Shown: positions 23,349 to 34,795, numbered from the stretch's first letter. The stretch is DNA of 64,000 nt from Eriocheir sinensis (GCF_024679095.1 NC_066517.1:19168893-19232892); one strand, 5' to 3'. Made by a program: numbers and translations. The notes: generated by a model not told the origin, from the sequence alone.

Positions 23349-24300
23349 ACCATTTCATCATCATTCACTTATTTCTTCACTTCTCTATCCCGTTAACAAG
23401 TCCAATAACGCTTCCTCCTTTCTACAACAAATACTGGACAGTCAAGACGGCTTTCTTAATCCGTGTTGATAATAGAACAAAGAAGAAAAGTCTATTATCG
23501 CGAGCATTTCAATATTATTCACTTATTCCGTCGCTTCTATATCCCATTAACTAGTCTAATAACGCCCTCTCCTCCTTTTTAGAACAAGTGCAGATGGAAA
23601 ATCGAGCCCTCTCTCTTTAGCCGCTTATATAAAAGAACAAAAAAACAACACAGTCAGTTAACGTCAGGATTTCAATATTATTCACTAACTTCGTCGCTTC
23701 TATATCCCATTAACTAGTCTAATAACGCCCCTTCCTCCTTTTTAGAACAAGTCAGATGCATAATCAATCCCTCTTTCTTTAGCCGCTTATATAAAAGAAC
23801 AAAAAACTTACACAGTCAGTTAACGTCAGGATTTCAATATTATTCACTAACTTCGTCGCTTCTATATCTCATTAACTAGTCTAGTAACGTCCCCTCCTCC
23901 TTTTTACAGAACAAGTGCAGATCCATAATCAATCCCTCTTTCTTTAGCCGCTTATATAAAAGAACAAAAAACAACAGTCAATTAACGTCAGGATTTCAAT
24001 ATTATTCACTAACTTCGTCATTTCTCCATCCCGTCAACAAGTCTAATAACGCCCCTTCCTCCTTTTTACAGAACAAGTGCAGATGGAAAATCGAGCCCTC
24101 TCTCTTTATCCTCTTATATAAAAGAACAAAAAACAACAGTCAGTTAACGTGAGCATTTCAACTTACTTCGTCGCTTCTATATCCCATTAACAAGTCTAAT
24201 AACACCCCCTCCTCCTTTTTACAGAACAAATACGGATGGACAGTCAGGGCACCTTTCGTTAGCCCGCTATATCAAAGAACAACGAATGAGACGATCAACT
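23349..24300. repeat. Tandem array, unit about 160 bp, running into family member 4
   Basis: Six units with landmarks near 23380, 23533, 23695, 23857, 24013 and 24173. Each contains CGCTTCTATATCCCATTAAC, TAATAACGCCCCCTCCTCC, TTTTTACAGAACAAGTGCAG and CTTATATAAAAGAACAAAAA. TTTTTACAG is acceptor-like in several units. The last unit's CTATATCAAAGAACAACGA runs straight into the ATG of the next gene, so the first coding bases come from a diverged unit. Confidence 0.85.
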
Positions 24301-25071
24301 AATACGAGTTCGGACGCGAGTCAGGATCAAAATGGGCTCAGCAATAACGCGAATGACTCAACTCGAAACGAAGACCTTGAGAGAGAAGCCGAAGAAAGGA
24401 GAAGGAGGGAGGAAGAGCAGAAGAGAGAAGAAGATCTAAGAAACAGGGAGGAGGAGGAAAGGAGAAGAAAGGAAGAGGACGAAAGAAAAAGAAGAGAAGA
24501 CGAGGAAAGAAAAAGAAAAGCAAAAGAGGAAGAGGAAAGAAGAAGAGCAGAAGCCGAGAGGAGAGAAAAGGAAAGACTCGCTAAGGAAGAAGAGGAGAGA
24601 AGAAGATTGCAGCAAGAGAAGGAGGAAGAAGAGGAGAGAAGAAGAGCAGACGAAGATAGAAAGCGGAGGATTCAGGAGAAGGAGAGACGACGCCGAGAGG
24701 AGGAAGAGAGAAAACGGCGAGAAGAGGAAGAGAGAAGACGAAGAGAGGAGGAAGAGAGAAAACGGCGAGAAGAGGAAGAGAGAAGACATGGAGAACCAGA
24801 CCAACAACAGGAGGAGCAACAGAAACCCCAGAAAAGAGGACAAAGAACAACACGACTAAGCGAGAGAGAGAGTTCCATGCCCCTGAAGCAAAGCCAAAAG
24901 GAGGGCGAAGGAGGGTACTTGAACGTGGACAAGAATGGCGGGAGGAGGCTGGCGACGGGGCTGGCGGACGTGGGAGGAGACGAGAACTTCCAGAATTTCT
25001 TAAGTTGGATCTGTAACGGCAAAAAGGACGATTTCGGACGCTCCAAGACGCTCCTCCTTCCAGACTTTTGA
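24286..25071 (+). CDS. Arg/Glu/Lys-rich helical rod protein, family member 4 (divergent)
   Basis: The product is a 261-residue divergent paralog. The TAAEY N-terminal motif is absent; instead residues 1-25 are Ser/Thr/Asn/Gln-rich (MRRSTNTSSDASQDQ). Residues about 29-165 form the R/E/K rod, ending in near-perfect repeats of EEERKRREEEERRR. A non-helical Gln/Gly-rich linker follows. The signature reappears as NFLSWICNGKKDDFGRSKTL from residue 237, but the acidic tail is replaced by LLPDF. The start codon lies in the last unit of the upstream array, and the nearest acceptor-like CTTTTTACAG is at about 24224. A short upstream frame beginning at about 24236 (8 codons) precedes it. Either the gene has recruited a new start or an upstream exon with the AAEY motif lies unseen. 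The conserved C-terminal motif is the main reason to call it a gene. Confidence 0.65.
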   Translation: MRRSTNTSSDASQDQNGLSNNANDSTRNEDLEREAEERRRREEEQKREEDLRNREEEERRRKEEDERKRREDEERKRKAKEEEERRRAEAERREKERLAKEEEERRRLQQEKEEEEERRRADEDRKRRIQEKERRRREEEERKRREEEERRRREEEERKRREEEERRHGEPDQQQEEQQKPQKRGQRTTRLSERESSMPLKQSQKEGEGGYLNVDKNGGRRLATGLADVGGDENFQNFLSWICNGKKDDFGRSKTLLLPDF

Positions 25072-25330
25072 TTGGTGGAGAAAGAAAGAAAAAAGAGATG
25101 TGATTGGTGGTTTGAAGGAAGTCAGAAGCGTTGCCTATTGTGGTGATTGCGAATTCTTGAAGTGTGTGATGTGTGAGTTATTGAAGCGATGTGTGATGCA
25201 GACTATAGCGACATCTAGTGAAAGTAAGCGTAGCAAAACGATGCGGAAAAGAATTATCTCTACTAAATTGAACCCTGTACAACAATAACAATCTAAACTG
25301 AACCCTGTACAACAATAACAAGCAAGCTGG

Positions 25331-25434
25331 CGCCACTATGAAACACTTGCCTGCCCCATAACGGGGTGGGGCCGACCATCAAGACCCACCAGGAAATCCT
25401 ACCGGGGCGCCATATGTGGAACGTAAAAAATAAA
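25331..25434 (+). mobile_element. SINE 3' fragment carrying AATAAA downstream of family member 4
   Basis: CGCCACTATGAAACACTTGCC and the TCCTACCGGGGCGCCATATG tail match the 3' half of the tRNA-derived SINE. It ends in A-rich sequence with AATAAA at 25429-25434, about 360 nt past the stop, the first such signal after the gene. A 30-base direct repeat (GAACCCTGTACAACAATAAC) precedes it at about 25269-25320. Confidence 0.65.
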
Positions 25435-26149
25435 TCTAAGTTGAACAAAATCCAGAAATGAAAGACATCTGGTGAGAAAAAAAATACCATATAGTGACGT
25501 TGACAAAAGTAACAACTAATGAGAGCAAAAGTTAGAGTTAGTGTTGTTGAGTAGAGGAACATCTAGTGAGGGGGAAGTGAAGTAATAAGTGATAGGAAAA
25601 GGGACATTTATTACAGTGAGTGTAAAAGGAAGAATGAATGCTGCAGGACACGAACTCAGAGAAGCGTCATCACACACTCTGAAGCACACTGGACCGTTAC
25701 CAAACCCAGGGAGACCGTCAATAAGAACAGGTAATTGGATTGGCCTGAATTTATTAAAAGAAGTGGATAGATAACAGACAACATTATTAATTGGTTTTGT
25801 TTAATTCTGTATTTGTTGAAGGGAAATCTGCTCTGCTATAGTGAACCCTTTCCACTCTCATTACATACATACACATACATACATATAAACATACATGCAA
25901 TGGTAAAATACTTGCTTACGTAACAAGGAGGAGATACCTGGCGTAAATACAATTTGTGTGATTAATGCTGTGAAAATAGTTAGTTTAAGGCATACTAATA
26001 ATAATAATTGTTAAACCCATTTTGAACATTCGATTTTACCTTTACAAAAATAATTGCAATAAAAAACAGAACAACAAATTACATGGTTTTCGATAACTTT
26101 ATTTTGAAAACGACAAATGATAAAAAAGATGAAATATTGTATGAATTAA

Positions 26150-26640
26150 ACGAGGAGGAGAAGAAGAAGAAGAAGAAGAAGAAGAAGAAGAAGAAGAAGA
26201 AGAAGAAGAAGAAGAAGAAGAAGAAGAAAGAAAAGAAAAAGCAGAAGAAAATAACAACAACAACAACAAAAACAAAAACAAAAACAAAAACAAAAACAAC
26301 AAGGAGAAGAAAAGGAGATGAAAAGGAAGAGAAGGAATTAGTCTTTCAGTTCCATCCAGAAAGAAAAGGAGGAGGCAAAGAGGAAGAAAGTGGAGAGGCT
26401 GGTTTTTCACCTTTTTAGACTAGAAAAAAAGACAAAGAGGAAAAAAGTGAATAAGAGGAACTGAAGAAAAAGTGACTCTGCCAAATAGGTCTAAAGTGTA
26501 GGAAAAAAAGGTATTGCAGAAAACCAGCAAGACAAAGGAGAAGAAGACGAGGAAGAAAAGGAAGAGACGAAGCAGAGGTGGAGGAGGAGAAACCAAGAGA
26601 AGACGAAGAGGAGGAGGAAGAGGAAGCAGAGGAGCAGAGT
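26150..26640. repeat. (GAA)n microsatellite and polypurine tract
   Basis: (GAA)n at about 26157-26228, a short CAAAAA repeat, then irregular GA-rich DNA. The Lys/Glu frames here lack the NFLGW and AAEY motifs, so I do not count this as a family member. 25435-26149 shows nothing recognisable. Confidence 0.85.
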
Positions 26641-26797
26641 CTTCTAGTTCTGTTGTCTGAGGAGGAGGAGGAGGGCGGGCAGGACTGTCAGGAATGTGAA
26701 GGATATTTTGAGGGATCCTGCACCCGAACGGTCTCCTTTTATTCCCCAGATCTCGTTGTCCTTGGCCTCAGTCGGACCTTGGCCTGCAAAGATAGCA

Positions 26798-26944
26798 GTA
26801 GTAGTAGTAGTAGTAGTAGCAGTAGTAGTAGTAGTAGTGAATGGGGTCATGTTGTAGACGTTAGTTTTGTTTTCTTTGTGTGTTTCGTTACTTTGTTTAC
26901 CCCTTGGTCTGCTTTGATTCTGCTACTAGGAAAAGAAGTAGATA

Positions 26945-26985
<41 letters not shown>
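26798..26985. repeat. Two (AGT)n microsatellites
   Basis: AGT runs at about 26798-26838 and 26940-26982. The DNA from 26986 to 27448 is otherwise unremarkable apart from a C-rich CCCCAACCC stretch at 27293-27340. Confidence 0.9.
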
Positions 26986-26986
<1 letters not shown>

Positions 26987-27448
26987 GGGTGGTATGACGT
27001 TACTTACACAAGCCTCATTATGTATAAGTCTCCTACAGGTCATTCAACTTATGTATAACCTCCCTTCTTTCCTCCCTCCCTCCTTACAAATATATCCAAA
27101 AAATGCATAGAGGCAACAAATTTAGGAGAGCTGCGGACATGAAAATAACAATAAAAAACATCAGTGGAAACAACATTTCAGCAGATTTTAAGAGAGCAGA
27201 TTTTCAGAGATTGAAGGTTGTCATTTATAGGAGAGGAGTTGATGAGGTGAATGGTTTTTGACTCAACTCTAGAGGAAATGTGTAAGTGGAGAACCCCCCC
27301 CAACCCCCAACCCCACCCCCCAACCCCACCCTTCCCCCGACACACATGGGGACGCATACTCCATTGAGGGACACAGACGATCAGGACCCTAAGCCTTCGG
27401 ACGAGTTGGCCAGAGAAGGCATGTACTTAGTTATTCAAAACATCATTA

Positions 27449-27576
27449 TTTTTTTTTACAGCAAAGGAGACAGCACAAGGGCACAAAAAAAAAAGGAAAC
27501 AACAATAAAAAGAAAAGCCCGCTACTCGCTGGTCCTGTAAATAATCCGAAGAGGTGGCCGAAGGAGCAGTCAATTT
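27449..27576 (-). mobile_element. Short poly-A retroposon, reverse copy
   Basis: T run, then ACAGCAAAGGAGACAGCACA, AGCCCGCTACTCGCTGGTCC and GAAGAGGTGGCCGAAGGAG to CAATTTT. Same family as 9513-9636. Downstream, 27740-27920 holds three copies of GTACAAGACCAGTTTTCATT. Confidence 0.75.
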
Positions 27577-27965
27577 TGATACTAGACCTGATAGTTATGA
27601 AGCGTTAGCCAAAACAAGAACAGGAATGAATGAACTATATGGGACATTTTAGCATGACGAGTAGAGAAAGTACTAGCATGAGGAGTAGGGGCAGTAGGTG
27701 AAATGTAAATGCGTACTTACTGTCAGTATTCGGAGGTACCACAACCCTTTGCCATATAAGACCAGTTTTGATTTTTCCTCTTTACTTTTCTGTCTACCTA
27801 ACTACGCAACCGTCCCCGTACAAGATTAGTTTTCATTTTTCTTCTTTTTTTCCTGCCTCCATAAACAAATCCTTCCCGTACAAGACCAGTTTTCATTTTT
27901 CCTCATTCCTTTTCTTTCTACCTTACGTCAGTGTTACCGAAACCGGACCGTGAGGGGAAAGAAAA

Positions 27966-28040
27966 TTAAATAGCTGCGAAAGTAACATTAATAGTACCCA
28001 GAGAAGTGATCATTAAACAGTCATCAAGGACACACACACC

Positions 28041-28072
<32 letters not shown>

Positions 28073-29787
28073 CACACGTACCCGACAGTGGCTCGTCTCC
28101 TGGGCCCACGTTACACTCCGGGGTGCTACAGATAGTCTCGTAGGTGATGAAGGTGGGGTCAGGGTACTCCTGGAAACCATCCTTCGCGCAGTTGTCAACA
28201 CACATCCTGGCGAACGAGTGTAGCTTGGCTGGGGGAGAAGGAAAGGAATCAGCGGTTAAGGCAAAAAAGGAGGAAAAAAGAGGAAAAGAGGAAAGAAGTA
28301 GGAAAAGAAGAGAAGAGAAGGAAAGAGGTGCGAAGAAACAAAAGGTTGGAAAAAAGTGAGGGGAAAGGCAGGATGAGCAGAGTGCCGCTGTAAAAAGAAA
28401 AGGACAGTAAGAAAAAAGAAAAGAAGGGAGATGGGAAAAAACAAAAGAAGGGGAATAAGAGAGGGGAAAGGCAGGATGCATAGAATACCGTGATAGGAAA
28501 AAAAAGAAAGGAAAAGGAGAGGTAGAAATTAAGAAAGGAAGGAAGTTTAGGGGGAAGGATGGGGAAAAGGGAAGTAGTGTGGCAGGGTGAGTAGAATGAA
28601 AGAAGGAAGGAAATGGAGATAGATGAATCACATTCTCATCATTTAGGGGAGGCGGTCGCGGTTTCATGGAGGGCCGGGGCTCAAGCAAGCTGACAATTTT
28701 CAGTCATCACCGAGTGGTCTAAGATGACCCACATGCTATCCTGAAGATCACTTACTAACTCGGACTCTAGATAAACTCTAAAGAGGATCAAAAATGACCC
28801 CCGGGGTAGGGATGGAGTATCCGTATTCGATATTCTTATTCGAATGCATTCGAATACCGTTTTGGGGTATGTTCGTATTAGTATTCGAATGATTATTGAT
28901 ATAAATCAAAGTATTCTTATTCGTATTCAAATGCAAGGGAAAATTATTCGTACTCTGCGAATAATCTGACGAATACTTCAAAATTTATTATTCAAAATAA
29001 CAACCGCTGTTCCTTACAACTCCAGCCTCCAGGTCGGACGTGTAATGGGTTCATGAGCTCATTTTACTGTTTGCATAACTTTAGACGGTGCTATATCCAG
29101 TTACGTCGAGAAGGTATTTTTCAATGAAAAGTATTCATGAATGTATTCATGAATACGTTCAAGAAGTATTCGTATTTGTATTCGAATAAAAATCATTTCA
29201 GTGTATTCGAATTTGTATTCGTATTCCTAGGAATTTGACGTAGCCTATTCGTATTCGAATATATACACAACTCTTGTATTCCCTCCATCCCAGTTCCGGG
29301 GCGGGGGTGGGGACAGCATGAGTCAAGTTAGAATGACGCCTCTATAAAACACTTGCCTGCGAGGCTGGGGCCCACCAGCAGGCTCCGTCATGAAAGCCTA
29401 CCGGCGCTATGGGCCGAACGTAAATAAAAATCACGTCGACACTTAGGAGAGAGAAAGGCAGGTAACGTGTGAAACAGGAGAGATGGAGGAAGGGAGGCAG
29501 GGAGTAGGAGAGGAAGGCGTGTGGATTAAATTTCATATAGTTTATCATAAAGAATTATAAGAAAATGTAAAAGTGTATGGAGTAACTGAAGGAGTCTTCA
29601 TCGTTGGTTTCTTAGCCAAAATAAAAATAAAGAAAAACATGTATTAGCCTCACTTGCAGAAAGAACACTCATGATCACCACAACGAGTATGAATAGAAAA
29701 CGTCTTCATATATCGCACAGAAAGGCGGCAAAAACGGGACTCGGAAGACACTAAATAAGAAGAAAATGGGTAGATCAAGTAAAAGAA

Positions 29788-29865
<78 letters not shown>

Positions 29866-30671
29866 GTCACTTACTCTCGTCCTCGGCGTAGTTGACGCGG
29901 CGGATCATGCAACACACCGTCCCCTCCATCTCGCAGTTGGTGATTGGCGCGTTGCTGGTAACACCGTCAGGGTCGTGGAGGCACGTCTCATCATTTTCAC
30001 TCGTGCTGCAAGTGTAGCAGCGCAGCGAGTCCCCTGAAGAAGATGAGGATGATGATGATGATGATGACGAGGAGGAGGTGGCGGTGGAGGAGGTTGAATG
30101 ATTGACCAAATGATTAACTGAATGACTAGTGAAATGATCAATGACTGAATTGATATATTGATGAAAAAACAAGTAGATATAACAGATGAACAAAGAATAT
30201 TAGTAAATAAGAAAGAACAAAAATCTAAATAGAAAAAGAGATTGATTGATAGGAAAACATATATATGAATACAGATAAATACGCAGGTAGTTAGTTAGAT
30301 AAATAGATGAATAAAAAGGCCATATTCTCAAACATTCCGTAGCCAAGGCACACTCATTTGACAAGGCTTTCGTGGGAGTTGTTGGCATTTCCATTGGTAG
30401 TTTTGTGACCCTTGTGATAGTTCTCCAAAGCTTCTGTACCTTCAACGTGATAAAAACACGCATGAAAACTCGATTAATCTTGTTTTAGAAAATGATGTGA
30501 GAGGTGAAAGCGTCTGAGAATAAGGACCTTAGCTTTGACAGACACTGGAACGGGGTATCAATAGGTGACCGTACGTTGATTAATAGGAATACTCTTCTCA
30601 CCTGCTGCCCATCTCGGTGCCTCTGCCAGCAGGGCGCCCACGATAAACAGGCAAGCGGTAGCAGTCCTCAT
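27966..30671 (-). CDS. Secreted Ly6/uPAR-type three-finger protein
   Basis: Coding exons on the minus strand are 30671-30602 (signal peptide), 30033-29875, 28228-28082, and possibly 27973-27966. All junctions are GT-AG (GCAG|GTGAGA, TCTTCAG|GG, GAGA|GTAAGT, CCCCAG|CC) and keep frame. Residues 1-23 look like a secretion signal with core CLFIVGALLA. The mature part starts DSLRCYTC and ends TICSTPECN, with ten cysteines (29, 32, 41, 57, 64, 65, 86, 90, 110, 115): the LRCYTC opening and terminal Cys-Asn are hallmarks of the three-finger fold, stabilised by disulfides. Such proteins act at the cell surface or outside it, often as receptor or channel modulators; the partner here is unknown. The 3' end is ambiguous: the 108-nt candidate last intron (28081-27974) is in frame and stop-free, so the same TAA ends both a 127-residue spliced form and a 163-residue read-through form with a V6G6 run and hydrophobic tail. 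Confidence 0.8.
28688..29432 (+). mobile_element. tRNA-derived SINE split by a hAT-type MITE
   Basis: SINE body at 28688-28806 (TCACCGAGTGGTCTAAGATG, ACCCACATGCTATCCTGAAG) continues at 29294-29432 (ACACTTGCCTGCG, GAAAGCCTACCGGCGCTATG). It lies in the Ly6 intron between exons 2 and 3. Confidence 0.8.
28807..29293. mobile_element. hAT-type MITE rich in ATTCGAAT palindromes, copy 1
   Basis: The ends are TAGGGATGG and CCATCCCAG, versions of CAGGGATGG/CCATCCCTG seen in the copy at 37836. The flanks CCCCGGGG and TTCCGGGG form an 8-bp target duplication; the intact SINE at 6174-6181 has TTCCGGGG at this point, showing the empty site. The interior is packed with GTATTCG and ATTCGAAT. Confidence 0.85.
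29792..29862. repeat. (CT)n microsatellite 12 nt inside a Ly6 intron
   Basis: A pure CT run on the plus strand, GA on the transcribed strand, starting 12 bases after the 5' splice site of exon 2. Confidence 0.95.
30316..30530 (-). mobile_element. MITE with imperfect AAGG..TATTCTCA terminal repeats
   Basis: Left end AAGGCCATATTCTCAAACAT, right end AATAAGGACCTT preceded by CGTCTGAG. The interior (GACAAGGCTTTCGTGGGAGT) matches the elements at 33477-34136. It lies in Ly6 intron 1, 71 bases from the exon 1 donor. Confidence 0.7.
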
Positions 30672-31910
30672 GGCGGCCAGAACACTGCTGCTTCAACCCT
30701 GAGAGTAAGAGGAATAGTAACGCCAGATTCTCTACACGTCGTATTAGTATATATTAAGTTACGTGGCTAGTTTGGCTTTTCAATTCCATTTTTGGGACGG
30801 AGTTAGTTAGAAGTTTTGGGTTTTCACAGTTAAGTCGAAACATTACAAACTCAGTCGTTAAATGCGATGTAAAAATTAACAAAACCAACTAATCACGCCC
30901 GGAAAAAGAAATCAGACACATTATCGTTGATGAAGACTGACACGACGTTTGAAAAATCAGGCAGAGTGGGAGTAAAAACAGGTGTATAGGGACTGAGCCG
31001 GAAATCAGGTGACTTTCCGAATACTTGACTGACTGACGGATTAACGGACTGACTGACTGACTGATTAACTGACTGACTGACTGATTAACTGACTGACTGA
31101 CTGACTGATTAACTGACTGACTGATTAACTGACTGACTGCCTGACTGATTAACTGACTGACTGACTGATTAACTGACTGACTGACGGATTAACGGACTGA
31201 CTGACTGACTGATTAACTGTTTGACTGATTCACTGATTCACTTCTGACTAACTGGCTGACCAACCAAATGACTGACTGATTGACTATTCAGCGGTATGGC
31301 CGATTAATGACCGAACTGATATGCTGATAAAAATATGTAAACAGATGAACAAAGAATGTTGATGAGTAAGAAAGAAAGAAAGAACGATTGATTGATTGGA
31401 AAACATATAATGAATACAAAAAGAGAGACAGGTAGTTAGACATATCGATAAATAGATTGATAGGTAGATAGATAGATAGAAGGATGAATTAATATATAGA
31501 TATCCCTTAACTGAATGCCACAAGAAGGTACACACACAAAAAAACTCAGGTATTTATTTACAGGTGTGAAAGATAAAAAAAAGTAATTAGGAATGGATTG
31601 AAGAAATAAGAACCAACGTCTGACAGAAATTGAGAGTTGTTTATTTGATTAAGCAACGAGGAGAGAGAGAGAGAGAGAGAGAGAATATATAAGGCAACAT
31701 CAAAAGAACCACAAAACGAGATGTAAAACAGAAGAGATTGAACATTCCCGCAAGGACAACCCAACGGAATATGTCTAACGTAAAACTAATACAACAAAGC
31801 CTTACCAAACACTTACCTCTTGATTAATAACTAACACCACAGGATATACTACCACTACTTCTACTCTGATTTCCTTCCACGTTCCACCAAACTCCACAAC
31901 GCCTTCCTCT
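30672..31910 (-). other. Predicted 5' non-coding part of the Ly6 gene
   Basis: TTACTCTCAG at 30699 is a good acceptor 27 nt before the ATG. A strong donor, CAAGAG|GTAAGT, lies at 31817/31816, so a non-coding first exon probably lies just above 31817. The intron between holds a (GACT)n array (31020-31280) and small GATA and GA runs. I found no convincing core promoter; a TATATG near 31950 is only about 20 bases from a TCAGTG initiator. Confidence 0.4.
31020..31280. repeat. (GACT)n / GATTAACT array
   Basis: GACTGACTGACTGATTAACT is repeated with small variants. It is the same tetranucleotide as the array after family member 3, apparently independent. Confidence 0.9.
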
Positions 31911-32535
31911 CCTTACACCAATGGTAGTTCCACTGATACAGACTGACACATATACCTCTCCCCTTCTCTCCCCTCCTCCTCCTCCTCCCCCTGTGATAGC
32001 GTCCAGGCCAGATACGGTATCGCTCTTATCTCTGCAATTTCGTTAGTGTTCGTGGAAGGAAGGGGACGGGGAGGAGGGGGGAAGAGCGGGAGTCACTCAA
32101 CCCTATCTTACGCACATACAAATTCCGTGTTGTGAAATGGCTGTTGGGAATGTTCATATGTTCATTTGTTTTGTTTTTTTAATGTGTTTGAGGTTTCGTA
32201 TAGAGCTCTCATCGCCTTCCTAATGTATATGTTTTTGTTTTTGTTTTTGTTTTGTTTTGGTTTGTTGACTCCCTTCATTCTGGTGATAATATTATTTAAA
32301 TGAAGGTTCGTATATTTGAGGTTATTTGCCGGTAGCTTCGTGTATTGAGTAAATCATTGCTACGAATATATTATCACCTTTAGTTTCTCTTCTTCTTCTG
32401 CTTTCCTTCTGTTTCATCTTCGTCTTTTGTTCACTATTTTTTTTTATCTTCGTTGTCATTTTGCTATTTCTTCCTCTTCTTCAATCACTTTTCCCTCCTC
32501 TTCTTCTGATTCCTTTCTTTTTCATCTACATAGTC

Positions 32536-32995
<460 letters not shown>

Positions 32996-33476
32996 GGTGT
33001 ACTGGGTGTTGAGTTTCTTTTTACTGCGTTTTTTTCCCCGCTCCTCCTCGATCCCTCCTCCTTCTATCTTTTCATTCTACCTTTCGTTACTTTACCTCAC
33101 CGTTACTACTACTACTACTACTACTACTACAACTATTTATTTTTTTATTCTTCTTCTTTTTCTTTTCTGCTTCTTCTTTATCTGAATAAAAGGAGACCAA
33201 CGAGGAGCTACATAAAAAGAGAATGGTCTGATTATTTGACTCGACGGTTGGGTTGTATATTTCTCGCTTCATCTGTTTTCGTGGATTTCACAAACATGAC
33301 GTCAGGCAAGATAAAGGTTAATTAACAGTATCCCCGTGTACACAGAGTGGTGACAGGTGATCCTCGCCTATAAGCCTCTCCTGATACGCTTAGCTCAGGT
33401 AGATAAAGATACAGAGCAGTGTTACCAGTGTGGGCGGTGCATCATAAAAGGCCCATCTTCTCTATCTTTTCGGGGC

Positions 33477-33714
33477 TTAGGGCTGTATTTTAAGACACCA
33501 TCGCCTCTCACATCAACTATTTCTAAAGGTCAAAGAGGGGATCAATTGGGCTTTCATGAGTGTTTTTTAAGGTTCATGGCACAGAAGAAGAGTCAAACTA
33601 CCACCAGGGTCATAAAACTACCCCTGGAAAGGCCTACAGCTCCTACGAAAGCCATGTCAAATATGTGAAATTGGGCGACGAAATATTTTAAAATACGACC
33701 CTTACACATCCACA
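33477..33714 (+). mobile_element. MITE with TTAGGGCTGTATTTTAAGAC terminal repeats
   Basis: Left end TTAGGGCTGTATTTTAAGAC, right end TTTTAAAATACGACCCTTA, roughly inverted. The interior has GAGTCAAACTACCACCAGGG and ATAAAACTACCCCTGGAAA. A 103-codon frame starting upstream reads into it and is not a gene. Confidence 0.75.
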
Positions 33715-33719
33715 TGTGA

Positions 33720-33895
33720 TAAAGCTCTCCTGGAAGCTGGTTTTATTCCCATGGGTAGCTTTATGAACCTAGTGATGGTTTGACTAATCTTCTAACCATA
33801 AATTTGAACAACACTCATCAAAACCCGAGTAATCTCTTTGTGACCTTTGAAAATATTTGCTGTGAGGGCCAAAAGCATTTGAGAATACGAGCATT
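33720..33895 (-). mobile_element. MITE of the same family, truncated, reverse
   Basis: TATTCCCATGGGTAGCTTTATGAAC and the GAGAATACGAGCATTA end match the reverse of 33477-33714. The left end is missing. Confidence 0.6.
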
Positions 33896-33908
33896 AGACG
33901 AGTGTAAC

Positions 33909-34136
33909 TTAGGGTCGTATTATGAGACATTTCGCCGCCCAAGAACACATATTTGACAAGGCTTTCGTAGAAGTTGTGGGCATTTCCAGGGGTAGTTTTA
34001 TGAGCCTGCTGGTAGTCTGACCCTTCTTCTGTACCATGAACCTAAAGAACCACTCATAAGAACCCGATTGATCCCCTCTTTGACCTTTAGAAATAGCTGA
34101 TGTGATATGGCAAAGTGTCTTGTAATACCAGCCTTA
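33909..34136 (-). mobile_element. MITE of the same family, complete, reverse
   Basis: The ends are TTAGGGTCGTATTATGAGAC and GTCTTGTAATACCAGCCTTA. The interior (GACAAGGCTTTCGTAGAAGT, CATTTCCAGGGGTAGTTTTA) is the reverse of the 33477 copy, so the two could form a large hairpin. Confidence 0.75.
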
Positions 34137-34528
34137 GAGACTTTGTGAGGGTTGAACAGGTGGGTAAACCAGATGGGATGGATGGTGGTATGTTTCATAA
34201 AAGATTAGTGATGGTCTCATAGTCATAAAGGTGGAACGGTGAGGTAAAGTAACGAAAGGTAAAATGAAAAGATAGGAGGACGAATCGAGGAGGACCGAGG
34301 AAAAAAAAAAAACGCAGTAGCAAGAAACTTAACACTCAGTACACCAAGGGGGGGAGAGAGAGAGAGAGAGAGAGAGAGAAAGCAGCACATTCTGTAAACA
34401 ACTTCCTGAGGAGTAAATGCTAAGCTGAAGAACAGTCAGGATGGAAAAAAACAGTACTGAGAAATTAAGCGTGAGAAACTTTTCATATGACTTCTTCTCC
34501 ATGACGTAATCACATCACGACTATATTT

Positions 34529-34543
34529 GTAGTAGTAGTAGTC

Positions 34544-34577
<34 letters not shown>

Positions 34578-34637
34578 CAGTAGTAGTAGTAGTAGTAGTA
34601 GTAGTAGTTGTAGTAGTAGTAGTAGTAGTTGTAGTAG
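34529..34637. repeat. (AGT)n microsatellite
   Basis: AGT repeats with a few C substitutions. A GA run at about 34350-34379 precedes it. Confidence 0.93.
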
Positions 34638-34795
34638 TCACCACACTGAAAACAAAAGTAGAGTGCGTATCCTCTTCCTAAACAAGCGACGGAGATGAGC
34701 ACCGAGGCCACGCGCAGCTAGATAGTATGTCCCCAACTTTATTTATATATATATATATATATTTTTTTTTTTTATTTAATTTATTATTTTTTTTT

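Noticed and set aside
23349..24300. CRISPR-like array
   Set aside because: Repeats are about 160 bp and diverged with no unique spacers, in a eukaryotic genome; it is a minisatellite.
26083..26997. Lys/Glu-rich frames as a fifth family member
   Set aside because: They are built on (GAA)n and AGT repeats and lack both end motifs.
33357..33668. 103-codon frame with a CYQCGRC motif
   Set aside because: Most of it reads through a MITE; no splice or conservation evidence.
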